The notes: generated from the letters alone by a model not told the origin. Shown: positions 8,278 to 23,867, counted from the stretch's first letter. The stretch: DNA of 64,000 bases from Bog-756 sp963769905 (GCA_963769905.1 CAVYNG010000002.1:124001-188000), one strand, 5' to 3'. Made by a program: numbers and translations.

Positions 8278-8520
8278 GTGACGGTCTCCATGACGGAACG
8301 GCTCAGCCGGTCCCAGGAGTCGTCGGGCACGGGAGTTCGCGTGACAGCGGAGCGCCTGGCCTGTCAGCTGTTGGTGGGAACCGAGAGACCGGAGGTCACC
8401 GGGGATGCGACCGTGGGCAGAGGGCGGAGGTCGGTCGCATCACGGGGCCGCCGGACGGACCGGCAGGGTGCCGGTCCGGCAAGGGACGGGGGCGTCGATC
8501 ACCGGGCGGTGAGCCCGTGA
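8278..8520 (+). CDS. doubtful 80-aa open frame
   Basis: A GTG at 8278 is preceded by GGGGGGA at good spacing and by TTGACC-N19-TACCGT ending 13 nt upstream, so expression signals are present. The product (starting VTVSMTERLSRSQESSGTG) is Arg/Gly-rich in its second half, has no recognisable domain, and its third-position GC is lower than in neighbouring genes. It may be a small protein, a transcript start for a non-coding RNA, or nothing. Confidence 0.2.
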   Translation: MTVSMTERLSRSQESSGTGVRVTAERLACQLLVGTERPEVTGDATVGRGRRSVASRGRRTDRQGAGPARDGGVDHRAVSP

Positions 8521-8695
8521 GCCCGCCGGGCGGATGGCGGGTTCCGGGCGCCGGCCGGCAGCGTGTGCCGCCTCGACCGGGTCAAGGGCAGGACCCGGTC
8601 GGGGCGGTGCCTCGTCCCGCCACATCGCCGCCGATACTGTTGCGCGCGGCGTGCAGAAGCGCCGGTCGGACCTGCTCGCGACCCCCCCGCCTCCC

Positions 8696-8723
8696 TTGAT
8701 CGCCATAGCCGGACGGTTACAAT
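8696..8723 (+). promoter_or_regulatory. probable mptB promoter
   Basis: TTGATC (8696-8701), 16-bp spacer, TACAAT (8718-8723). It would give a leader of about 150 nt before the ATG at 8878, which has its own Shine-Dalgarno GAGGAGAAG. It is the best sigma70-like match in the intergenic region. Confidence 0.5.
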
Positions 8724-8877
8724 GACGTTACGGAATGATTGCGGTCATGGCTCAGCCGGGTGCGGAGGAGCCTGTCGGGGCACGCACGTCACGCACACGG
8801 CGGCGGACCCGGCTCCGCCGCCATCAGGGACCGACTGACCAACCGGCGGTCCGACCGAGGAGAAGCCCCCACCCTCC

Positions 8878-10572
8878 ATGTCATCCGAGTTCACGGCCGA
8901 GGCGACGACCGCGGATGGCGAGCTGCGTCCGGATTCGATCCGGAGGTGGGCGACCTGGCGGCCGATCACGCAATCGGCTTTCCGGGTGACCACCGAACTG
9001 ATCGGCTCGCTGCGCGAGCGTCTCGGCGACTCGATCGGCTTCTCCGGCGACCGCCCGCGCGATCGTGCCGCCATGACCGAGCCGCGGGGACTGGTGCTCC
9101 GTCCGGCACTCCTCGGGTTCGCCGCGATCCTCGCGGTCAGCATCGGTGCCTCGCTGCCGAGCTCCCCGTTCAAGCTCGAGATGCCCGGTGTCTGGTTCTT
9201 CGGCGTGCCCTCCTCCCAGGCGGGCAGCCAGTGGGGCCTCTACTTCACCTTGGCGGCCGTCTACGGCGGACTGTTCCTCTTCATGCGGGTGTGGTGGGGG
9301 ATGACCCGCCTCTACTCGCGCTGCCAGGGCGTCCCTTTCAACCGGATGATGTGGGTCTTCGCGCTGTGGTCGCTCCCGATGCTCGTGATCGCCCCCCTGT
9401 TCAGTCGCGACGTCTACTCGTACGCGGCACAGGGCGAGATGGTCAGCCACCACATGAACCCGTACCTCTACGGACCCTTCCAGCTCGGGAACAACTCCTA
9501 CACCAACCCGGTGGACCCGCTCTGGGGGAACGCGCCCGCGCCCTACGGCCCGCTCTTCCTCCAGCTCGACGGCTTCTTCGCAAAGATCACCTTCCACAAC
9601 GAGCTGGCGACGATCGTGCTGCTGCGCCTGCTCGCCTTCGCGGGGGTGGTGATGATCGCGGTGTGCGTGCCGCGGCTGGCAAAGCTGTACCACCGGGACG
9701 GTGCGGAGCTCTTCACCCTGATGGTGCTCAACCCGGTGACGATCTTCCACCTGATCGGCGGTGCGCACAACGACGCCCTCATGCTCGGGCTCCTGATCGC
9801 GGGGCTCACCGCGGCCAAGGAGAAGCGTCCGATCCTCGGGATCGTGCTCTGCGCGTTGGCGACCGCGATCAAAGCCCCCGCCGCGCTCGGCATCCTCTAT
9901 GTGGGGTGGAGCTGGCTCGGCTCGCAGGCGCCCCTCCGCGATCGGATCCGCCCGGTGCTCACCGCGGGACTGATCGGGGGCGGGATCCTCGGGTTCTTCT
10001 CCTACGTGAGTGGACTCGGGTGGGGATGGGTCACCATCCTCGGGACGCCCGGTGCGGTTCGGTCGTGGACCGCGCCGACCACGTCGCTCGCGGTCCTCTT
10101 CTCGGGGCTCGCCCACTTCGCCCACGTCGGGGTCGGCTTCGCAGGGGTGCTGACCGCAACACGCTTCCTCGGCCTCGTCGCCGCGGCGATCGTCGGGGGC
10201 TGGATGCTCCTCAACAGCGACCGGGTCGGCACGCTCAAAGCGTTGGGGGCCACTCTCCTGCTCTTCGTCGTGCTCGGTCCGGTCTTGCAGCCGTGGTACC
10301 TCTCGTGGGGTCTGATCCTGCTCGCACCGGTCGCCCTCGGCCGCCTGCGGTCGCTGATCATCGGGCTCTCGATGGTGACCGCCTTCATCGAGTTGCCCGG
10401 CGCCACGAAGCTCGTCTCGAGCCTGCTCACCGGTGATCCCTTGCTGATCGTGCTCACCCTGCTCGGCATCCTCGTCGTGATGACCGTCCCGCTCGCGACC
10501 TGGGAGCGGGACGAGCCCGACCGCGTCGGCACAGGGTGGATCGCTCCGGTGGTGACGGCAGAGGCAGGCTGA
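8878..10572 (+). CDS. mptB: polyprenol-phosphate-mannose-dependent alpha-(1->6) mannosyltransferase, MptA/MptB family
   Basis: 564 aa, GT-C fold with about 12 membrane helices after an ~80-residue cytosolic N-terminus. The first external loop has the family signature SRDVYSYAAQGE followed by NPYLYGP (about residues 175-200), whose Asp acts in catalysis in GT-C enzymes. Further family features are the helical SHHMNPYL and PVTIFHLIGGAHNDALM segments and the late LGPVLQPWYLSWGL loop. In Corynebacteriales this family elongates the mannan core of lipomannan; here it suggests a mannose-containing lipoglycan or wall glycan. The N-terminal 70 residues are poorly conserved, and a later ATG (9073) is a possible alternative start. 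MptA and MptB cannot be separated with confidence from sequence alone. Confidence 0.82.
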   Translation: MSSEFTAEATTADGELRPDSIRRWATWRPITQSAFRVTTELIGSLRERLGDSIGFSGDRPRDRAAMTEPRGLVLRPALLGFAAILAVSIGASLPSSPFKLEMPGVWFFGVPSSQAGSQWGLYFTLAAVYGGLFLFMRVWWGMTRLYSRCQGVPFNRMMWVFALWSLPMLVIAPLFSRDVYSYAAQGEMVSHHMNPYLYGPFQLGNNSYTNPVDPLWGNAPAPYGPLFLQLDGFFAKITFHNELATIVLLRLLAFAGVVMIAVCVPRLAKLYHRDGAELFTLMVLNPVTIFHLIGGAHNDALMLGLLIAGLTAAKEKRPILGIVLCALATAIKAPAALGILYVGWSWLGSQAPLRDRIRPVLTAGLIGGGILGFFSYVSGLGWGWVTILGTPGAVRSWTAPTTSLAVLFSGLAHFAHVGVGFAGVLTATRFLGLVAAAIVGGWMLLNSDRVGTLKALGATLLLFVVLGPVLQPWYLSWGLILLAPVALGRLRSLIIGLSMVTAFIELPGATKLVSSLLTGDPLLIVLTLLGILVVMTVPLATWERDEPDRVGTGWIAPVVTAEAG

Positions 10573-10603
10573 GGGTCAGAGCTGCGGGCCCGCGCGGCGA
10601 TCC

Positions 10604-11092
10604 TCAGAGCATCCGCTGGAGGACCGAGACGTCGAGCCAGCGGTTGAACTTCCGACCGACCTCTCGTTCGACGCCGACGAGCCGGAAGCCGCAGCCCTCG
10701 TGAAGCCGGATCGAGGGGGCGTTGTTCCCGCCGATGCGGGCCACGATCGAGTGGAACCCGTGATGGCCCGCGAGGACCACCAGCTCGGCGAGGAGCGCCC
10801 CGCCGACTCCCAACCCGCGGTGGGACGCTCCCACGTAGACCGAGTCCTCGACGGTCGTCGAGTACGAGGGCCGGTCGCGGTAGGCGGACAGCGACCCGAA
10901 CCCGAGGACGCCTCCCGAATCGTCCTCCGCGACGAGGGCCGGATAGGGACCGCGGTGATCGGCGAGCCAGAGGACCTGCTCGTCGAGCGTGCGCGGCACG
11001 AGGTCGAAGGTCGCGGTCGATCCGACCACCTCGGCGTTGTAGACGGAACGAATCGCCTCTGCGTCGGAGGTCCTCGCAAGACGGACGTGCAC
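10604..11092 (-). CDS. GNAT-family N-acetyltransferase, phosphinothricin acetyltransferase-like
   Basis: 162 aa with a complete GNAT fold. It starts HVRLARTSDAEAIRSVYNAE and has VGSTATFDLVPRTLDEQVLW and YRDRPSYSTTVEDSVYV, which match the Pat/Bar branch. The acetyl-CoA loop is HRGLGVGGALLAEL, followed by NNAPSIRLHEGCGFRLVGVE and the tail GRKFNRWLDVSVLQRML. Such proteins acetylate amino acids such as methionine sulfoximine or phosphinothricin analogues; the natural substrate here is unknown. GTG start at 11092, no Shine-Dalgarno but a TACCAT box six nt upstream. It converges on mptB with 31 bp between them. Confidence 0.88.
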   Translation of the reverse strand: MHVRLARTSDAEAIRSVYNAEVVGSTATFDLVPRTLDEQVLWLADHRGPYPALVAEDDSGGVLGFGSLSAYRDRPSYSTTVEDSVYVGASHRGLGVGGALLAELVVLAGHHGFHSIVARIGGNNAPSIRLHEGCGFRLVGVEREVGRKFNRWLDVSVLQRML

Positions 11093-11098
11093 CGGACG

Positions 11099-11104
11099 AT
11101 GGTA
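11099..11104 (-). promoter_or_regulatory. possible -10 box for a leaderless acetyltransferase mRNA
   Basis: On the minus strand TACCAT is followed by six nt (CGTCCG) and then the GTG start at 11092. This is nearly the same arrangement as upstream of the uracil-DNA glycosylase gene (TACCAT, six nt, GTG). Confidence 0.4.
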
Positions 11105-11179
11105 ACCAGCAGCCCACTGAGGCTGGTCCGACCTGCGGTTCGCTATGATCGTGCCCCTGCTGCTCGCTCGAGCCGCACT

Positions 11180-11252
11180 GCCCCCTTAGCTCAGTCGGCA
11201 GAGCACAGCCATGGTAAGGCTGGTGTCGTCGGTTCGATTCCGACAGGGGGCT
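11180..11252 (+). tRNA. tRNA-Thr (anticodon GGT)
   Basis: 73 nt without encoded CCA. Acceptor GCCCCCT/AGGGGGC, D-arm GCTCAGTCGGCAGAGC, anticodon arm CAGCC-ATGGTAA-GGCTG with GGT at 11213-11215, T-arm with GGTTCGATTCC. It lies only 7 nt before tRNA-Met, so the two are probably one transcript. Confidence 0.97.
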
Positions 11253-11259
11253 CACCCAA

Positions 11260-11336
11260 GGCGGCGTAGCTCAGTTGGTCAGAGCACACGGCTCATAATC
11301 GTGGGGTCGCCGGTTCGAGTCCGGCCGCCGCTACCA
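11260..11336 (+). tRNA. tRNA-Met (anticodon CAT), elongator type
   Basis: 77 nt including CCA. Acceptor GGCGGCG pairs with CGCCGCT (a G-U pair at position 1-72). The anticodon arm CACGG-CTCATAA-TCGTG carries CAT at 11294-11296. It lacks the three consecutive G-C pairs in the anticodon stem and the mismatched 1-72 of the initiator, so it is an elongator; a lysidine-modified Ile2 tRNA cannot be fully excluded. Confidence 0.93.
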
Positions 11337-11426
11337 GTCGTACCCAGGGTGCGACAATCGAGAAGACGATCGGAGACGACCGGAGAGGTCTGCCCTGTCC
11401 GGGGCATCGAGGAAACGAGGAACACG

Positions 11427-11591
11427 GTGGCGAAGAACGAGAAGCGGGTGCAGGTGACCCTGGCATGCGAGGTCTGCAAGCGGCGGAACTACATCACGAC
11501 GAAGAACAAGCTGAACGACCGCGAGCGGATCGAGATGAAGAAATTCTGCCGGTGGGATCGCCAGCACACGCTGCACAAGGAGACCCGCTGA
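11427..11591 (+). CDS. rpmG: 50S ribosomal protein L33, type with incomplete zinc ribbon
   Basis: 54 aa, GTG start with GAGG upstream. KRVQVTLACEVCKRRNYITT is classic bL33 with the first CxxC. The second knuckle is FCRWDRQHTLHKETR: the usual fourth cysteine is Asp here, although a following His is kept, so zinc binding may be altered or lost. L33 sits near the E site of the 50S subunit. Its place between tRNA-Met and tRNA-Trp/secE is the usual actinobacterial order. Confidence 0.95.
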   Translation: MAKNEKRVQVTLACEVCKRRNYITTKNKLNDRERIEMKKFCRWDRQHTLHKETR

Positions 11592-11786
11592 TCCTCGCCT
11601 CGGGGGCCCGGCTTCGCGGAACCCGCGCCCACGGCTGAAGCCGACGAGGACCTGGTCGGGACCGGGTCCGCCCCGTCGCGAGCGGGTGATCGGGCACGGG
11701 CGGCCTGGGTACCCCGATGGCACCGGTGGTAGCCTCAGTGGCCGCCCCTGCGATCGGTTTGGCGCTCGCGGCATGGCGATCGACAG

Positions 11787-11859
11787 AGGGCAGTAGCTCA
11801 ACCGGTAGAGCACCGGTCTCCAAAACCGAAGGTTGGGGGTTCGAGTCCCTCCTGCCCTG
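11787..11859 (+). tRNA. tRNA-Trp (anticodon CCA)
   Basis: 73 nt, no encoded CCA. Acceptor AGGGCAG/CTGCCCT, D-arm GCTCAACCGGTAGAGC, anticodon loop CTCCAAA with CCA at 11820-11822, T-arm GGGGGTTCGAGTCCCTC. One pair of the anticodon stem (27-43) is a C-A mismatch. It lies 59 bp upstream of secE, as in many bacteria. Confidence 0.96.
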
Positions 11860-11918
11860 CTCTCCAAGGTGACGGCGATTGAAGGACCCCAGGTGACGAT
11901 GGTCGAAGGACACGGCAC

Positions 11919-12212
11919 GTGAACCGAGAAACGAAACGAATGATGCAGCGGCAGGGCCAGGACCCCGAGGGTGAGGCCCCGCCCAAACGGACCCAGCAGC
12001 CGCCGCGCCGGCCGGCCAAGCGCGAGCCCTTCCGTGTGGGACAGTTCATGCGGGAGGTACGATCGGAGCTCCGCCAGGTGGCTTGGCCGAACCGGTCGGA
12101 GGTCATCAACTACACGACCGTGACCCTGGTCACGCTCCTGAGCCTGATGGTCTTGATCTTCGTCCTCAACTACGCCTTCGCCAAAGGCGTCCTCTGGCTC
12201 TTCAATACGTGA
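11919..12212 (+). CDS. secE: preprotein translocase subunit SecE
   Basis: 97 aa, GTG start. A basic, Pro/Gln-rich N-terminus leads into the amphipathic helix FMREVRSELRQVAWPNRSEV, whose VAWP motif is the SecE hallmark, followed by one membrane helix (NYTTVTLVTLLSLMVLIFVL). SecE clamps SecY (gene at 39.5 kb) in the SecYEG translocon. The nusG frame opens within 6 nt of its stop, so translation of the two is probably coupled. Confidence 0.96.
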   Translation: MNRETKRMMQRQGQDPEGEAPPKRTQQPPRRPAKREPFRVGQFMREVRSELRQVAWPNRSEVINYTTVTLVTLLSLMVLIFVLNYAFAKGVLWLFNT

Positions 12213-12217
12213 TCGGC

Positions 12218-13153
12218 ATGACAGTGACCCACGACGACACCAATTCTTCATCGACTGGCGCCGGCGAGCCCGCGGCGTCGGACTCGGCGTCTTCGGTCGC
12301 GTCGGCAGCGGGACCCCAGGTCTCCGACGACGCGCCGTCGACGGTCTTCGAGCCGGCCGCGCCCGAGGTCGACGAGGCCGCTTCGCCCTCCCCTGACCGG
12401 GGTCCGGTGACCGATCCGTTCGTCCGCGCCGAGGAACCCGAGCCGGTGGCCGATCCCTTCACCGCCGAGACGGATCCGGACCGCGGGTCCGGCGCTGCCG
12501 TCGTGGTCGACGCGACCGCCGAAGCAGAGGTCGAGGAGCTCGGCGAGGTGGAGGGCGAGGGCGAAGAAGAGGGGGACGAGGAAGAGCCCTACGTCGTCAG
12601 TCCGTACGACCGCCCCGGCCGCTGGTACGTGGTCCACACCTACGCGGGCTACGAGAACAAGGTGAAGTCCAACCTCCACAGCCGGACTGCGTCGATGAAC
12701 ATGGAAGACCGCATCTACGAGGTCGTGATCCCGATGGAGGACGTGGTCGAATTCAAGAACGGCAAGAAGGTGGTCGTCCAGAAGAAGGTCTTCCCGGGCT
12801 ACCTGCTCTGCCGCTGCGAGCTCGACGACGACAGCTGGTCGGTCATCCGGAACACCCCCGGCGTCACCGGGTTCGTGGGTCCGGGCACCAAGCCGACGCC
12901 GCTCTCCCGGCGCGAGGTCGAGGGAATTCTCCAGGTCAAGGTCGAGGGCGGCGAAGCCCCCTCCAAGCGCAGCCGACCGCGGCTCGAGCACGAGGTCGGC
13001 GAGACGGTTCGAGTCAAGGAAGGGCCCTTCGCCGACTTCTCCGGCCAGATCGCCGAGATCAACGAGGACCAGCTCAAGCTCAAGGTGTTGGTCAACATCT
13101 TCGGCCGCGAGACGCCGGTCGAGCTCGAGTTCAGCCAAGTCGCGAAGCTCTAG
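12218..13153 (+). CDS. nusG: transcription termination/antitermination protein NusG with acidic N-terminal extension
   Basis: 311 aa from ATG 12218 (GTG 12209, overlapping the secE stop, is equally possible). Residues 1 to ~128 are a low-complexity acidic region rich in Asp, Glu, Ala and Ser that is not part of the NusG core. The NGN domain follows (GRWYVVHTYAGYENKVKSNL, then VFPGYLLCRCELDDDSW and TPGVTGFVGPG), and the KOW domain closes the protein (GETVRVKEGPFADFSGQIAE). NusG binds the RNA polymerase clamp and links it to Rho or ribosomal S10. N-terminal extensions are known in actinobacterial NusG; this one is of the long kind. Confidence 0.96.
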   Translation: MTVTHDDTNSSSTGAGEPAASDSASSVASAAGPQVSDDAPSTVFEPAAPEVDEAASPSPDRGPVTDPFVRAEEPEPVADPFTAETDPDRGSGAAVVVDATAEAEVEELGEVEGEGEEEGDEEEPYVVSPYDRPGRWYVVHTYAGYENKVKSNLHSRTASMNMEDRIYEVVIPMEDVVEFKNGKKVVVQKKVFPGYLLCRCELDDDSWSVIRNTPGVTGFVGPGTKPTPLSRREVEGILQVKVEGGEAPSKRSRPRLEHEVGETVRVKEGPFADFSGQIAEINEDQLKLKVLVNIFGRETPVELEFSQVAKL

Positions 13154-13175
13154 CGACGAGCGGGTAAGGAGACCG

Positions 13176-13607
13176 ATGCCACCGAAGAAGCGCGTCCTCG
13201 CGGTCGTGAAGATCCAGCTCCCCGCCGGGGGCGCGACACCCGCGCCACCGGTCGGCACCGCGCTCGGCCCGCACGGGGTCCAGACCATGGAGTTCTGCAA
13301 GCAGTACAACGCGGCGACCGAGAACCAGCGCGGATCGATCATCCCGGTCGAGATCTCGATCTACGAGGACCGCACCTTCTCGTTCATCCTGAAGACGCCG
13401 CCGACGCCGGTGCTGCTCCGCCAGGCCGCAGGGCTCGACAAGGGCGCGTCGACCACCGGGCGGGAGCAGGTGGGCACGGTCACCGACCGGCAGCTCGAGG
13501 AGATCGCCACGGTCAAGATGCCCGACCTCAACACGTCCGACATCGAGGCGGCCAAGCGCCAGGTGGCGGGGACCGCGCGCTCGATGGGGATCGCGGTCGC
13601 CGGCTGA
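13176..13607 (+). CDS. rplK: 50S ribosomal protein L11
   Basis: 143 aa, ATG start with GGAG upstream. The N-terminal domain has VKIQLPAGGATPAPPVGTAL and GPHGVQTMEFCKQYN, the site where thiostrepton-type antibiotics and release factors act; the C-terminal rRNA-binding domain ends DIEAAKRQVAGTARSMGIAV. L11 forms the GTPase-associated centre with L10 and L7/L12, encoded just downstream. It follows nusG by 22 bp and is probably co-transcribed. Confidence 0.97.
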   Translation: MPPKKRVLAVVKIQLPAGGATPAPPVGTALGPHGVQTMEFCKQYNAATENQRGSIIPVEISIYEDRTFSFILKTPPTPVLLRQAAGLDKGASTTGREQVGTVTDRQLEEIATVKMPDLNTSDIEAAKRQVAGTARSMGIAVAG

Positions 13608-13639
13608 GGCCGGCGGACGCTCGAGAAACGGAGGCCACC

Positions 13640-14362
13640 GTGTCCAGGGGAAAGAAGTACGAGGCGAGCATGGACGAGTTCGACCGGCAGCACCACTACA
13701 CGCCGGCCGAGGCGATCGACCTGGTCAAGTCGTTCTCCAAGGCCGGGTTCGACGAGACCGTCGAGCTCGCGGTGCGTCTCGGTGTGGACCCGCGCAAGGC
13801 CGACCAGATCGTTCGGGGGACGCTCTCGCTTCCCGCCGGCACCGGGCGGAACACCCGGGTGGCGGTCTTTGCCGCAGGCGACAGGGCGGCCGAGGCCCGA
13901 TCGGCAGGAGCGGACGTCGTCGGCGCGGACGATTTGGTGGCGCGCATCGCCAACGAGGGCTTCCTCGATTTCGACGTCGCCATCGCGACCCCCGATCTCA
14001 TGGGACAGGTCGGAACCCTCGGCCGGGTGCTCGGTCCCCGCGGCCTCATGCCCAACCCGAAGACCGGCACGGTGACCGACGAAGTCGAGCGAGCGGTGAG
14101 CGAGTTCAAAGGCGGGCGGGTCGAGTACCGCACCGACAAGGTGGGCAACATCCATCTGCGCATCGGCAAGGCTTCCTTCGACCGGAACCAGCTGCTCGAG
14201 AACCTGCACGCGGTGATGGACGAGCTCCACCGCGCCAAGCCGGCCTCTTCCAAGGGTCGCTACGTGAAGGCGGTGACCGTTTCTTCGACCATGGGGCCTG
14301 GGGTGCGCATCGATCCGCAGCTCGCGCGCAGGGGCGAAGAGGAGCTCGCAGCCAGCGCCTGA
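13640..14362 (+). CDS. rplA: 50S ribosomal protein L1
   Basis: 240 aa, GTG start with GGAGG eight nt upstream. It shows the two-domain uL1 pattern: RQHHYTPAEAIDLVKSFSKA, VELAVRLGVDPRKADQIVRG, the GRVLGPRGLMPNPKTGTVT signature and GNIHLRIGKASFDRNQLLEN. L1 forms the mobile L1 stalk at the E site and in many bacteria represses its own operon by binding the mRNA of rplK-rplA. The spacing from rplK is 32 bp. Confidence 0.97.
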   Translation: MSRGKKYEASMDEFDRQHHYTPAEAIDLVKSFSKAGFDETVELAVRLGVDPRKADQIVRGTLSLPAGTGRNTRVAVFAAGDRAAEARSAGADVVGADDLVARIANEGFLDFDVAIATPDLMGQVGTLGRVLGPRGLMPNPKTGTVTDEVERAVSEFKGGRVEYRTDKVGNIHLRIGKASFDRNQLLENLHAVMDELHRAKPASSKGRYVKAVTVSSTMGPGVRIDPQLARRGEEELAASA

Positions 14363-14451
14363 CCCTGCCGGCGGCACGCGACACCTGGGCCCGGCGTCGG
14401 CCTGCCTGGGCGAATGGGCTACAGTGTCGCCTTTCCAGATCGAGAGAACTG

Positions 14452-14570
14452 CCGTAGACCTCCGGTGTACCGGCCGCCCGGTACCGAAGGGACCCAGAGG
14501 GTCCGCCTGATGAGGCGTTCCGAGTCGGGCGCGAAGCACCCGACTCGACACCGTCCGCCGGTGTCTACGG
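14452..14570 (+). ncRNA. L10 leader RNA upstream of rplJ-rplL
   Basis: The region between rplA and rplJ has the layout of the ribosomal L10 leader. A closing helix CCGTAGAC (14452-14459)/GTCTACGG (14563-14570) encloses several hairpins, including a perfect 9-bp stem CGAGTCGGG/CCCGACTCG (14521-14547). A TACAGT box at 14420-14425 could be its promoter. In the known mechanism excess L10-(L12)4 complex binds such a leader and lowers rplJL expression. Confidence 0.75.
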
Positions 14571-14605
14571 CCCGAACCTGAGTGCGTGCGCTCGGTGGAG
14601 GGACT

Positions 14606-15355
14606 ATGGACAACCCGAGGCCCGACAAGGTCGCAGTGGTGGACGAGGTGCGTGACCGGCTGGCCGGGTCGACCGGAGCCGTGCTGACCGAGTACCGGGG
14701 GCTCACCGTCGGTGAGCTGGCCGAGCTCCGGCGAGAGCTGACTGCGGCAGGCGGCGACTACAAGATCTACAAGAACACCCTGGTGCGGCTCGCGGTCGCC
14801 GACGGGCCCCAGGCGGGCGTTCTCGACCTTCTCACCGGGCCCACCGCCATTGCGTTCGTCCAGGACGACGTCAGTGCGGTCGCGAAGGCGCTCCGCGACT
14901 TCGCGCAGACCAATCCCCACCTGGTGGTCAAGGGCGGGATCGTCGGAAGTGAACTGCTGTCGGCTGCGGACGTGCAGTTGCTCGCATCGCTTCCCTCACG
15001 AGACGCGCTCCTCGCGCAGTTCGCCGGCGCGCTCTCCGCGCCCCTCCAACAGCTCGCCTCGCTCATCCAGGCAGTCCCCCGTGGGCTCGCCTACGGCCTC
15101 GCCGCGCTGGTCGACCAGCGCCGATCCGAGGGAGAAACCGGCGAGTCCGCCACTCCGGACACCGCCGAGGCGACCGTGCCCGACGTCGCCGAGGCGGGCG
15201 ATTCGCCCGACGCGGCAGAGGGGTCCGTGCCCGACGCGGCCGAGGGCGCAGCAGGTGAGGCGGACGCCGCCGAAGCCGAAAGCGCCGGGACCACCGAGTC
15301 GGAACCGGCGGGCGATTCGCCCGACGCGGCAGAGGAGTCCGGCGGGGACAGCTGA
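14606..15355 (+). CDS. rplJ: 50S ribosomal protein L10 with a ~75-aa acidic C-terminal tail
   Basis: 249 aa. I chose the ATG at 14606 (MDNPRPDKVAVVDEVRDRLA) because GGTGGAGGG precedes it. The uL10 core runs through VLTEYRGLTVGELAELRREL, YKIYKNTLVRLAV and the stalk helix SAPLQQLASLIQAVPRGLAY to about residue 170. After this comes an Ala/Glu/Asp/Ser-rich tail that contains a repeated GDSPDAAE unit. Normal L10 is about 165-180 aa, so the tail is an addition. L10 anchors the L7/L12 dimers encoded next door, and its leader (14452-14570) is the likely autoregulation site. Confidence 0.95.
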   Translation: MDNPRPDKVAVVDEVRDRLAGSTGAVLTEYRGLTVGELAELRRELTAAGGDYKIYKNTLVRLAVADGPQAGVLDLLTGPTAIAFVQDDVSAVAKALRDFAQTNPHLVVKGGIVGSELLSAADVQLLASLPSRDALLAQFAGALSAPLQQLASLIQAVPRGLAYGLAALVDQRRSEGETGESATPDTAEATVPDVAEAGDSPDAAEGSVPDAAEGAAGEADAAEAESAGTTESEPAGDSPDAAEESGGDS

Positions 15356-15410
15356 CCCGGCGGCACACGACGAGATCGACGATCACCACGAGAATCAAGG
15401 AGCAACAACG

Positions 15411-15809
15411 ATGGCAGGCACCCTGACAAAGGACCAGATCCTGGACGGCATCTCCGAGCTGTCCGTCCTCGAGCTCAGCGAGCTCTTGAAGGAGTTCGAG
15501 GAGCGCTTCGGCGTGACCGCGGCCGCGCCGGTCGCGGTGGCCGCCGCGGCACCGGCCGCGGGCGGGGCTGCGGACGGAGGCGCCGCCGAGGAGGAAAAGA
15601 GCGAGTTCGACGTCATCCTCACCGCGGCGGGTGACAAGAAAATCCAGGTCATCAAAGAGGTTCGCTCGCTGACCAGCCTCGGTCTGAAAGAGGCGAAGGA
15701 TCTGGTCGACGGTGCGCCGAAGCCCGTCCTCGAGCACGCCAACAAGGAGGACGCCGAGAAGGCGAAGGCACAGCTCGAGGGGGCCGGGGCAACGGTCGAG
15801 CTCAAGTAG
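15411..15809 (+). CDS. rplL: 50S ribosomal protein L7/L12
   Basis: 132 aa, ATG start. The N-terminal dimerisation domain (TKDQILDGISELSVLELSEL) is followed by an Ala/Pro/Gly-rich hinge and the C-terminal factor-binding domain with KIQVIKEVRSLTSLGLKEAK and VDGAPKPVLEHANKEDAEKA. L7/L12 recruits translational GTPases such as EF-Tu and EF-G. It is co-transcribed with rplJ, 55 bp downstream. Confidence 0.98.
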   Translation: MAGTLTKDQILDGISELSVLELSELLKEFEERFGVTAAAPVAVAAAAPAAGGAADGGAAEEEKSEFDVILTAAGDKKIQVIKEVRSLTSLGLKEAKDLVDGAPKPVLEHANKEDAEKAKAQLEGAGATVELK

Positions 15810-15905
15810 TCCGCGCTCCCGGGTGGCCTCCCCGCCCTCCGGGCCGACCCCAGGTCGGAGCGGCATCCCGGACCCCCGACCAGGGCCGGGTCAGGGGTTG
15901 CATCC

Positions 15906-15934
15906 TTGACGAAGGCCGGCCGGTTCCCTACTCT
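15906..15934 (+). promoter_or_regulatory. rpoBC promoter in the 385-bp rplL-rpoB gap
   Basis: TTGACG (15906-15911), 17-bp spacer, TACTCT (15929-15934): the best sigma70-like promoter in the window. It predicts a leader of about 250 nt before the TTG start at 16195. The rest of the gap (15810-16194) holds small GC hairpins such as CCGAC-CCCAG-GTCGG (15844-15858) and no coding sequence. It would allow rpoBC to be expressed separately from rplJL. Confidence 0.65.
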
Positions 15935-16194
15935 GTGGGGGGCCTGGACGGTTGTGCTCGTTCGCGGGTTGTGGATTGTTGCGCTCCCAGGTATGCTTGC
16001 AGGTTGCCGTGCCTGTTCCTGACGCCTTCTTGTGTGTTTGGGCTGGCTGACGCGCGCCCTGGCACCCCTCCGATCACTCCGGTGGCACCCGTCGACCCCC
16101 GGAACCCGCACTGAAGTACGGCTCCGAGCAGTAGCGCAGCATCGCAGTACCCCGTCCTTGCCCCATCCGCCATGCAACTGGGAGGAGTAGGCCG

Positions 16195-23867
<7,673 letters not shown>

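Larger units (their letters stand above)
8091..8877 (+). other. 787-bp intergenic region between the LuxR gene and mptB
   Basis: No conserved coding sequence is evident. It contains the LuxR gene's upstream region (hairpin CTCTC-GAA-GAGAG close to the GTG start), a GC hairpin CGCCCC/GGGGCG (8167-8184), a promoter-like TTGACC-N19-TACCGT (8234-8264) in front of a weak 80-codon frame, and a second promoter-like TTGATC-N16-TACAAT (8696-8723) that fits mptB. The length is unusual for this otherwise compact window, so regulatory RNA or a small protein is possible. Confidence 0.5.

Noticed and set aside
10002..11255. 417-aa minus-strand frame over mptB, the GNAT gene and tRNA-Thr
   Set aside because: It crosses a tRNA and three unrelated features in the wrong frame; shadow.
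14521..14547. 9-bp hairpin before rplJ read as an intrinsic terminator
   Set aside because: No T-run follows, and the stem is an inner part of the L10-type leader.
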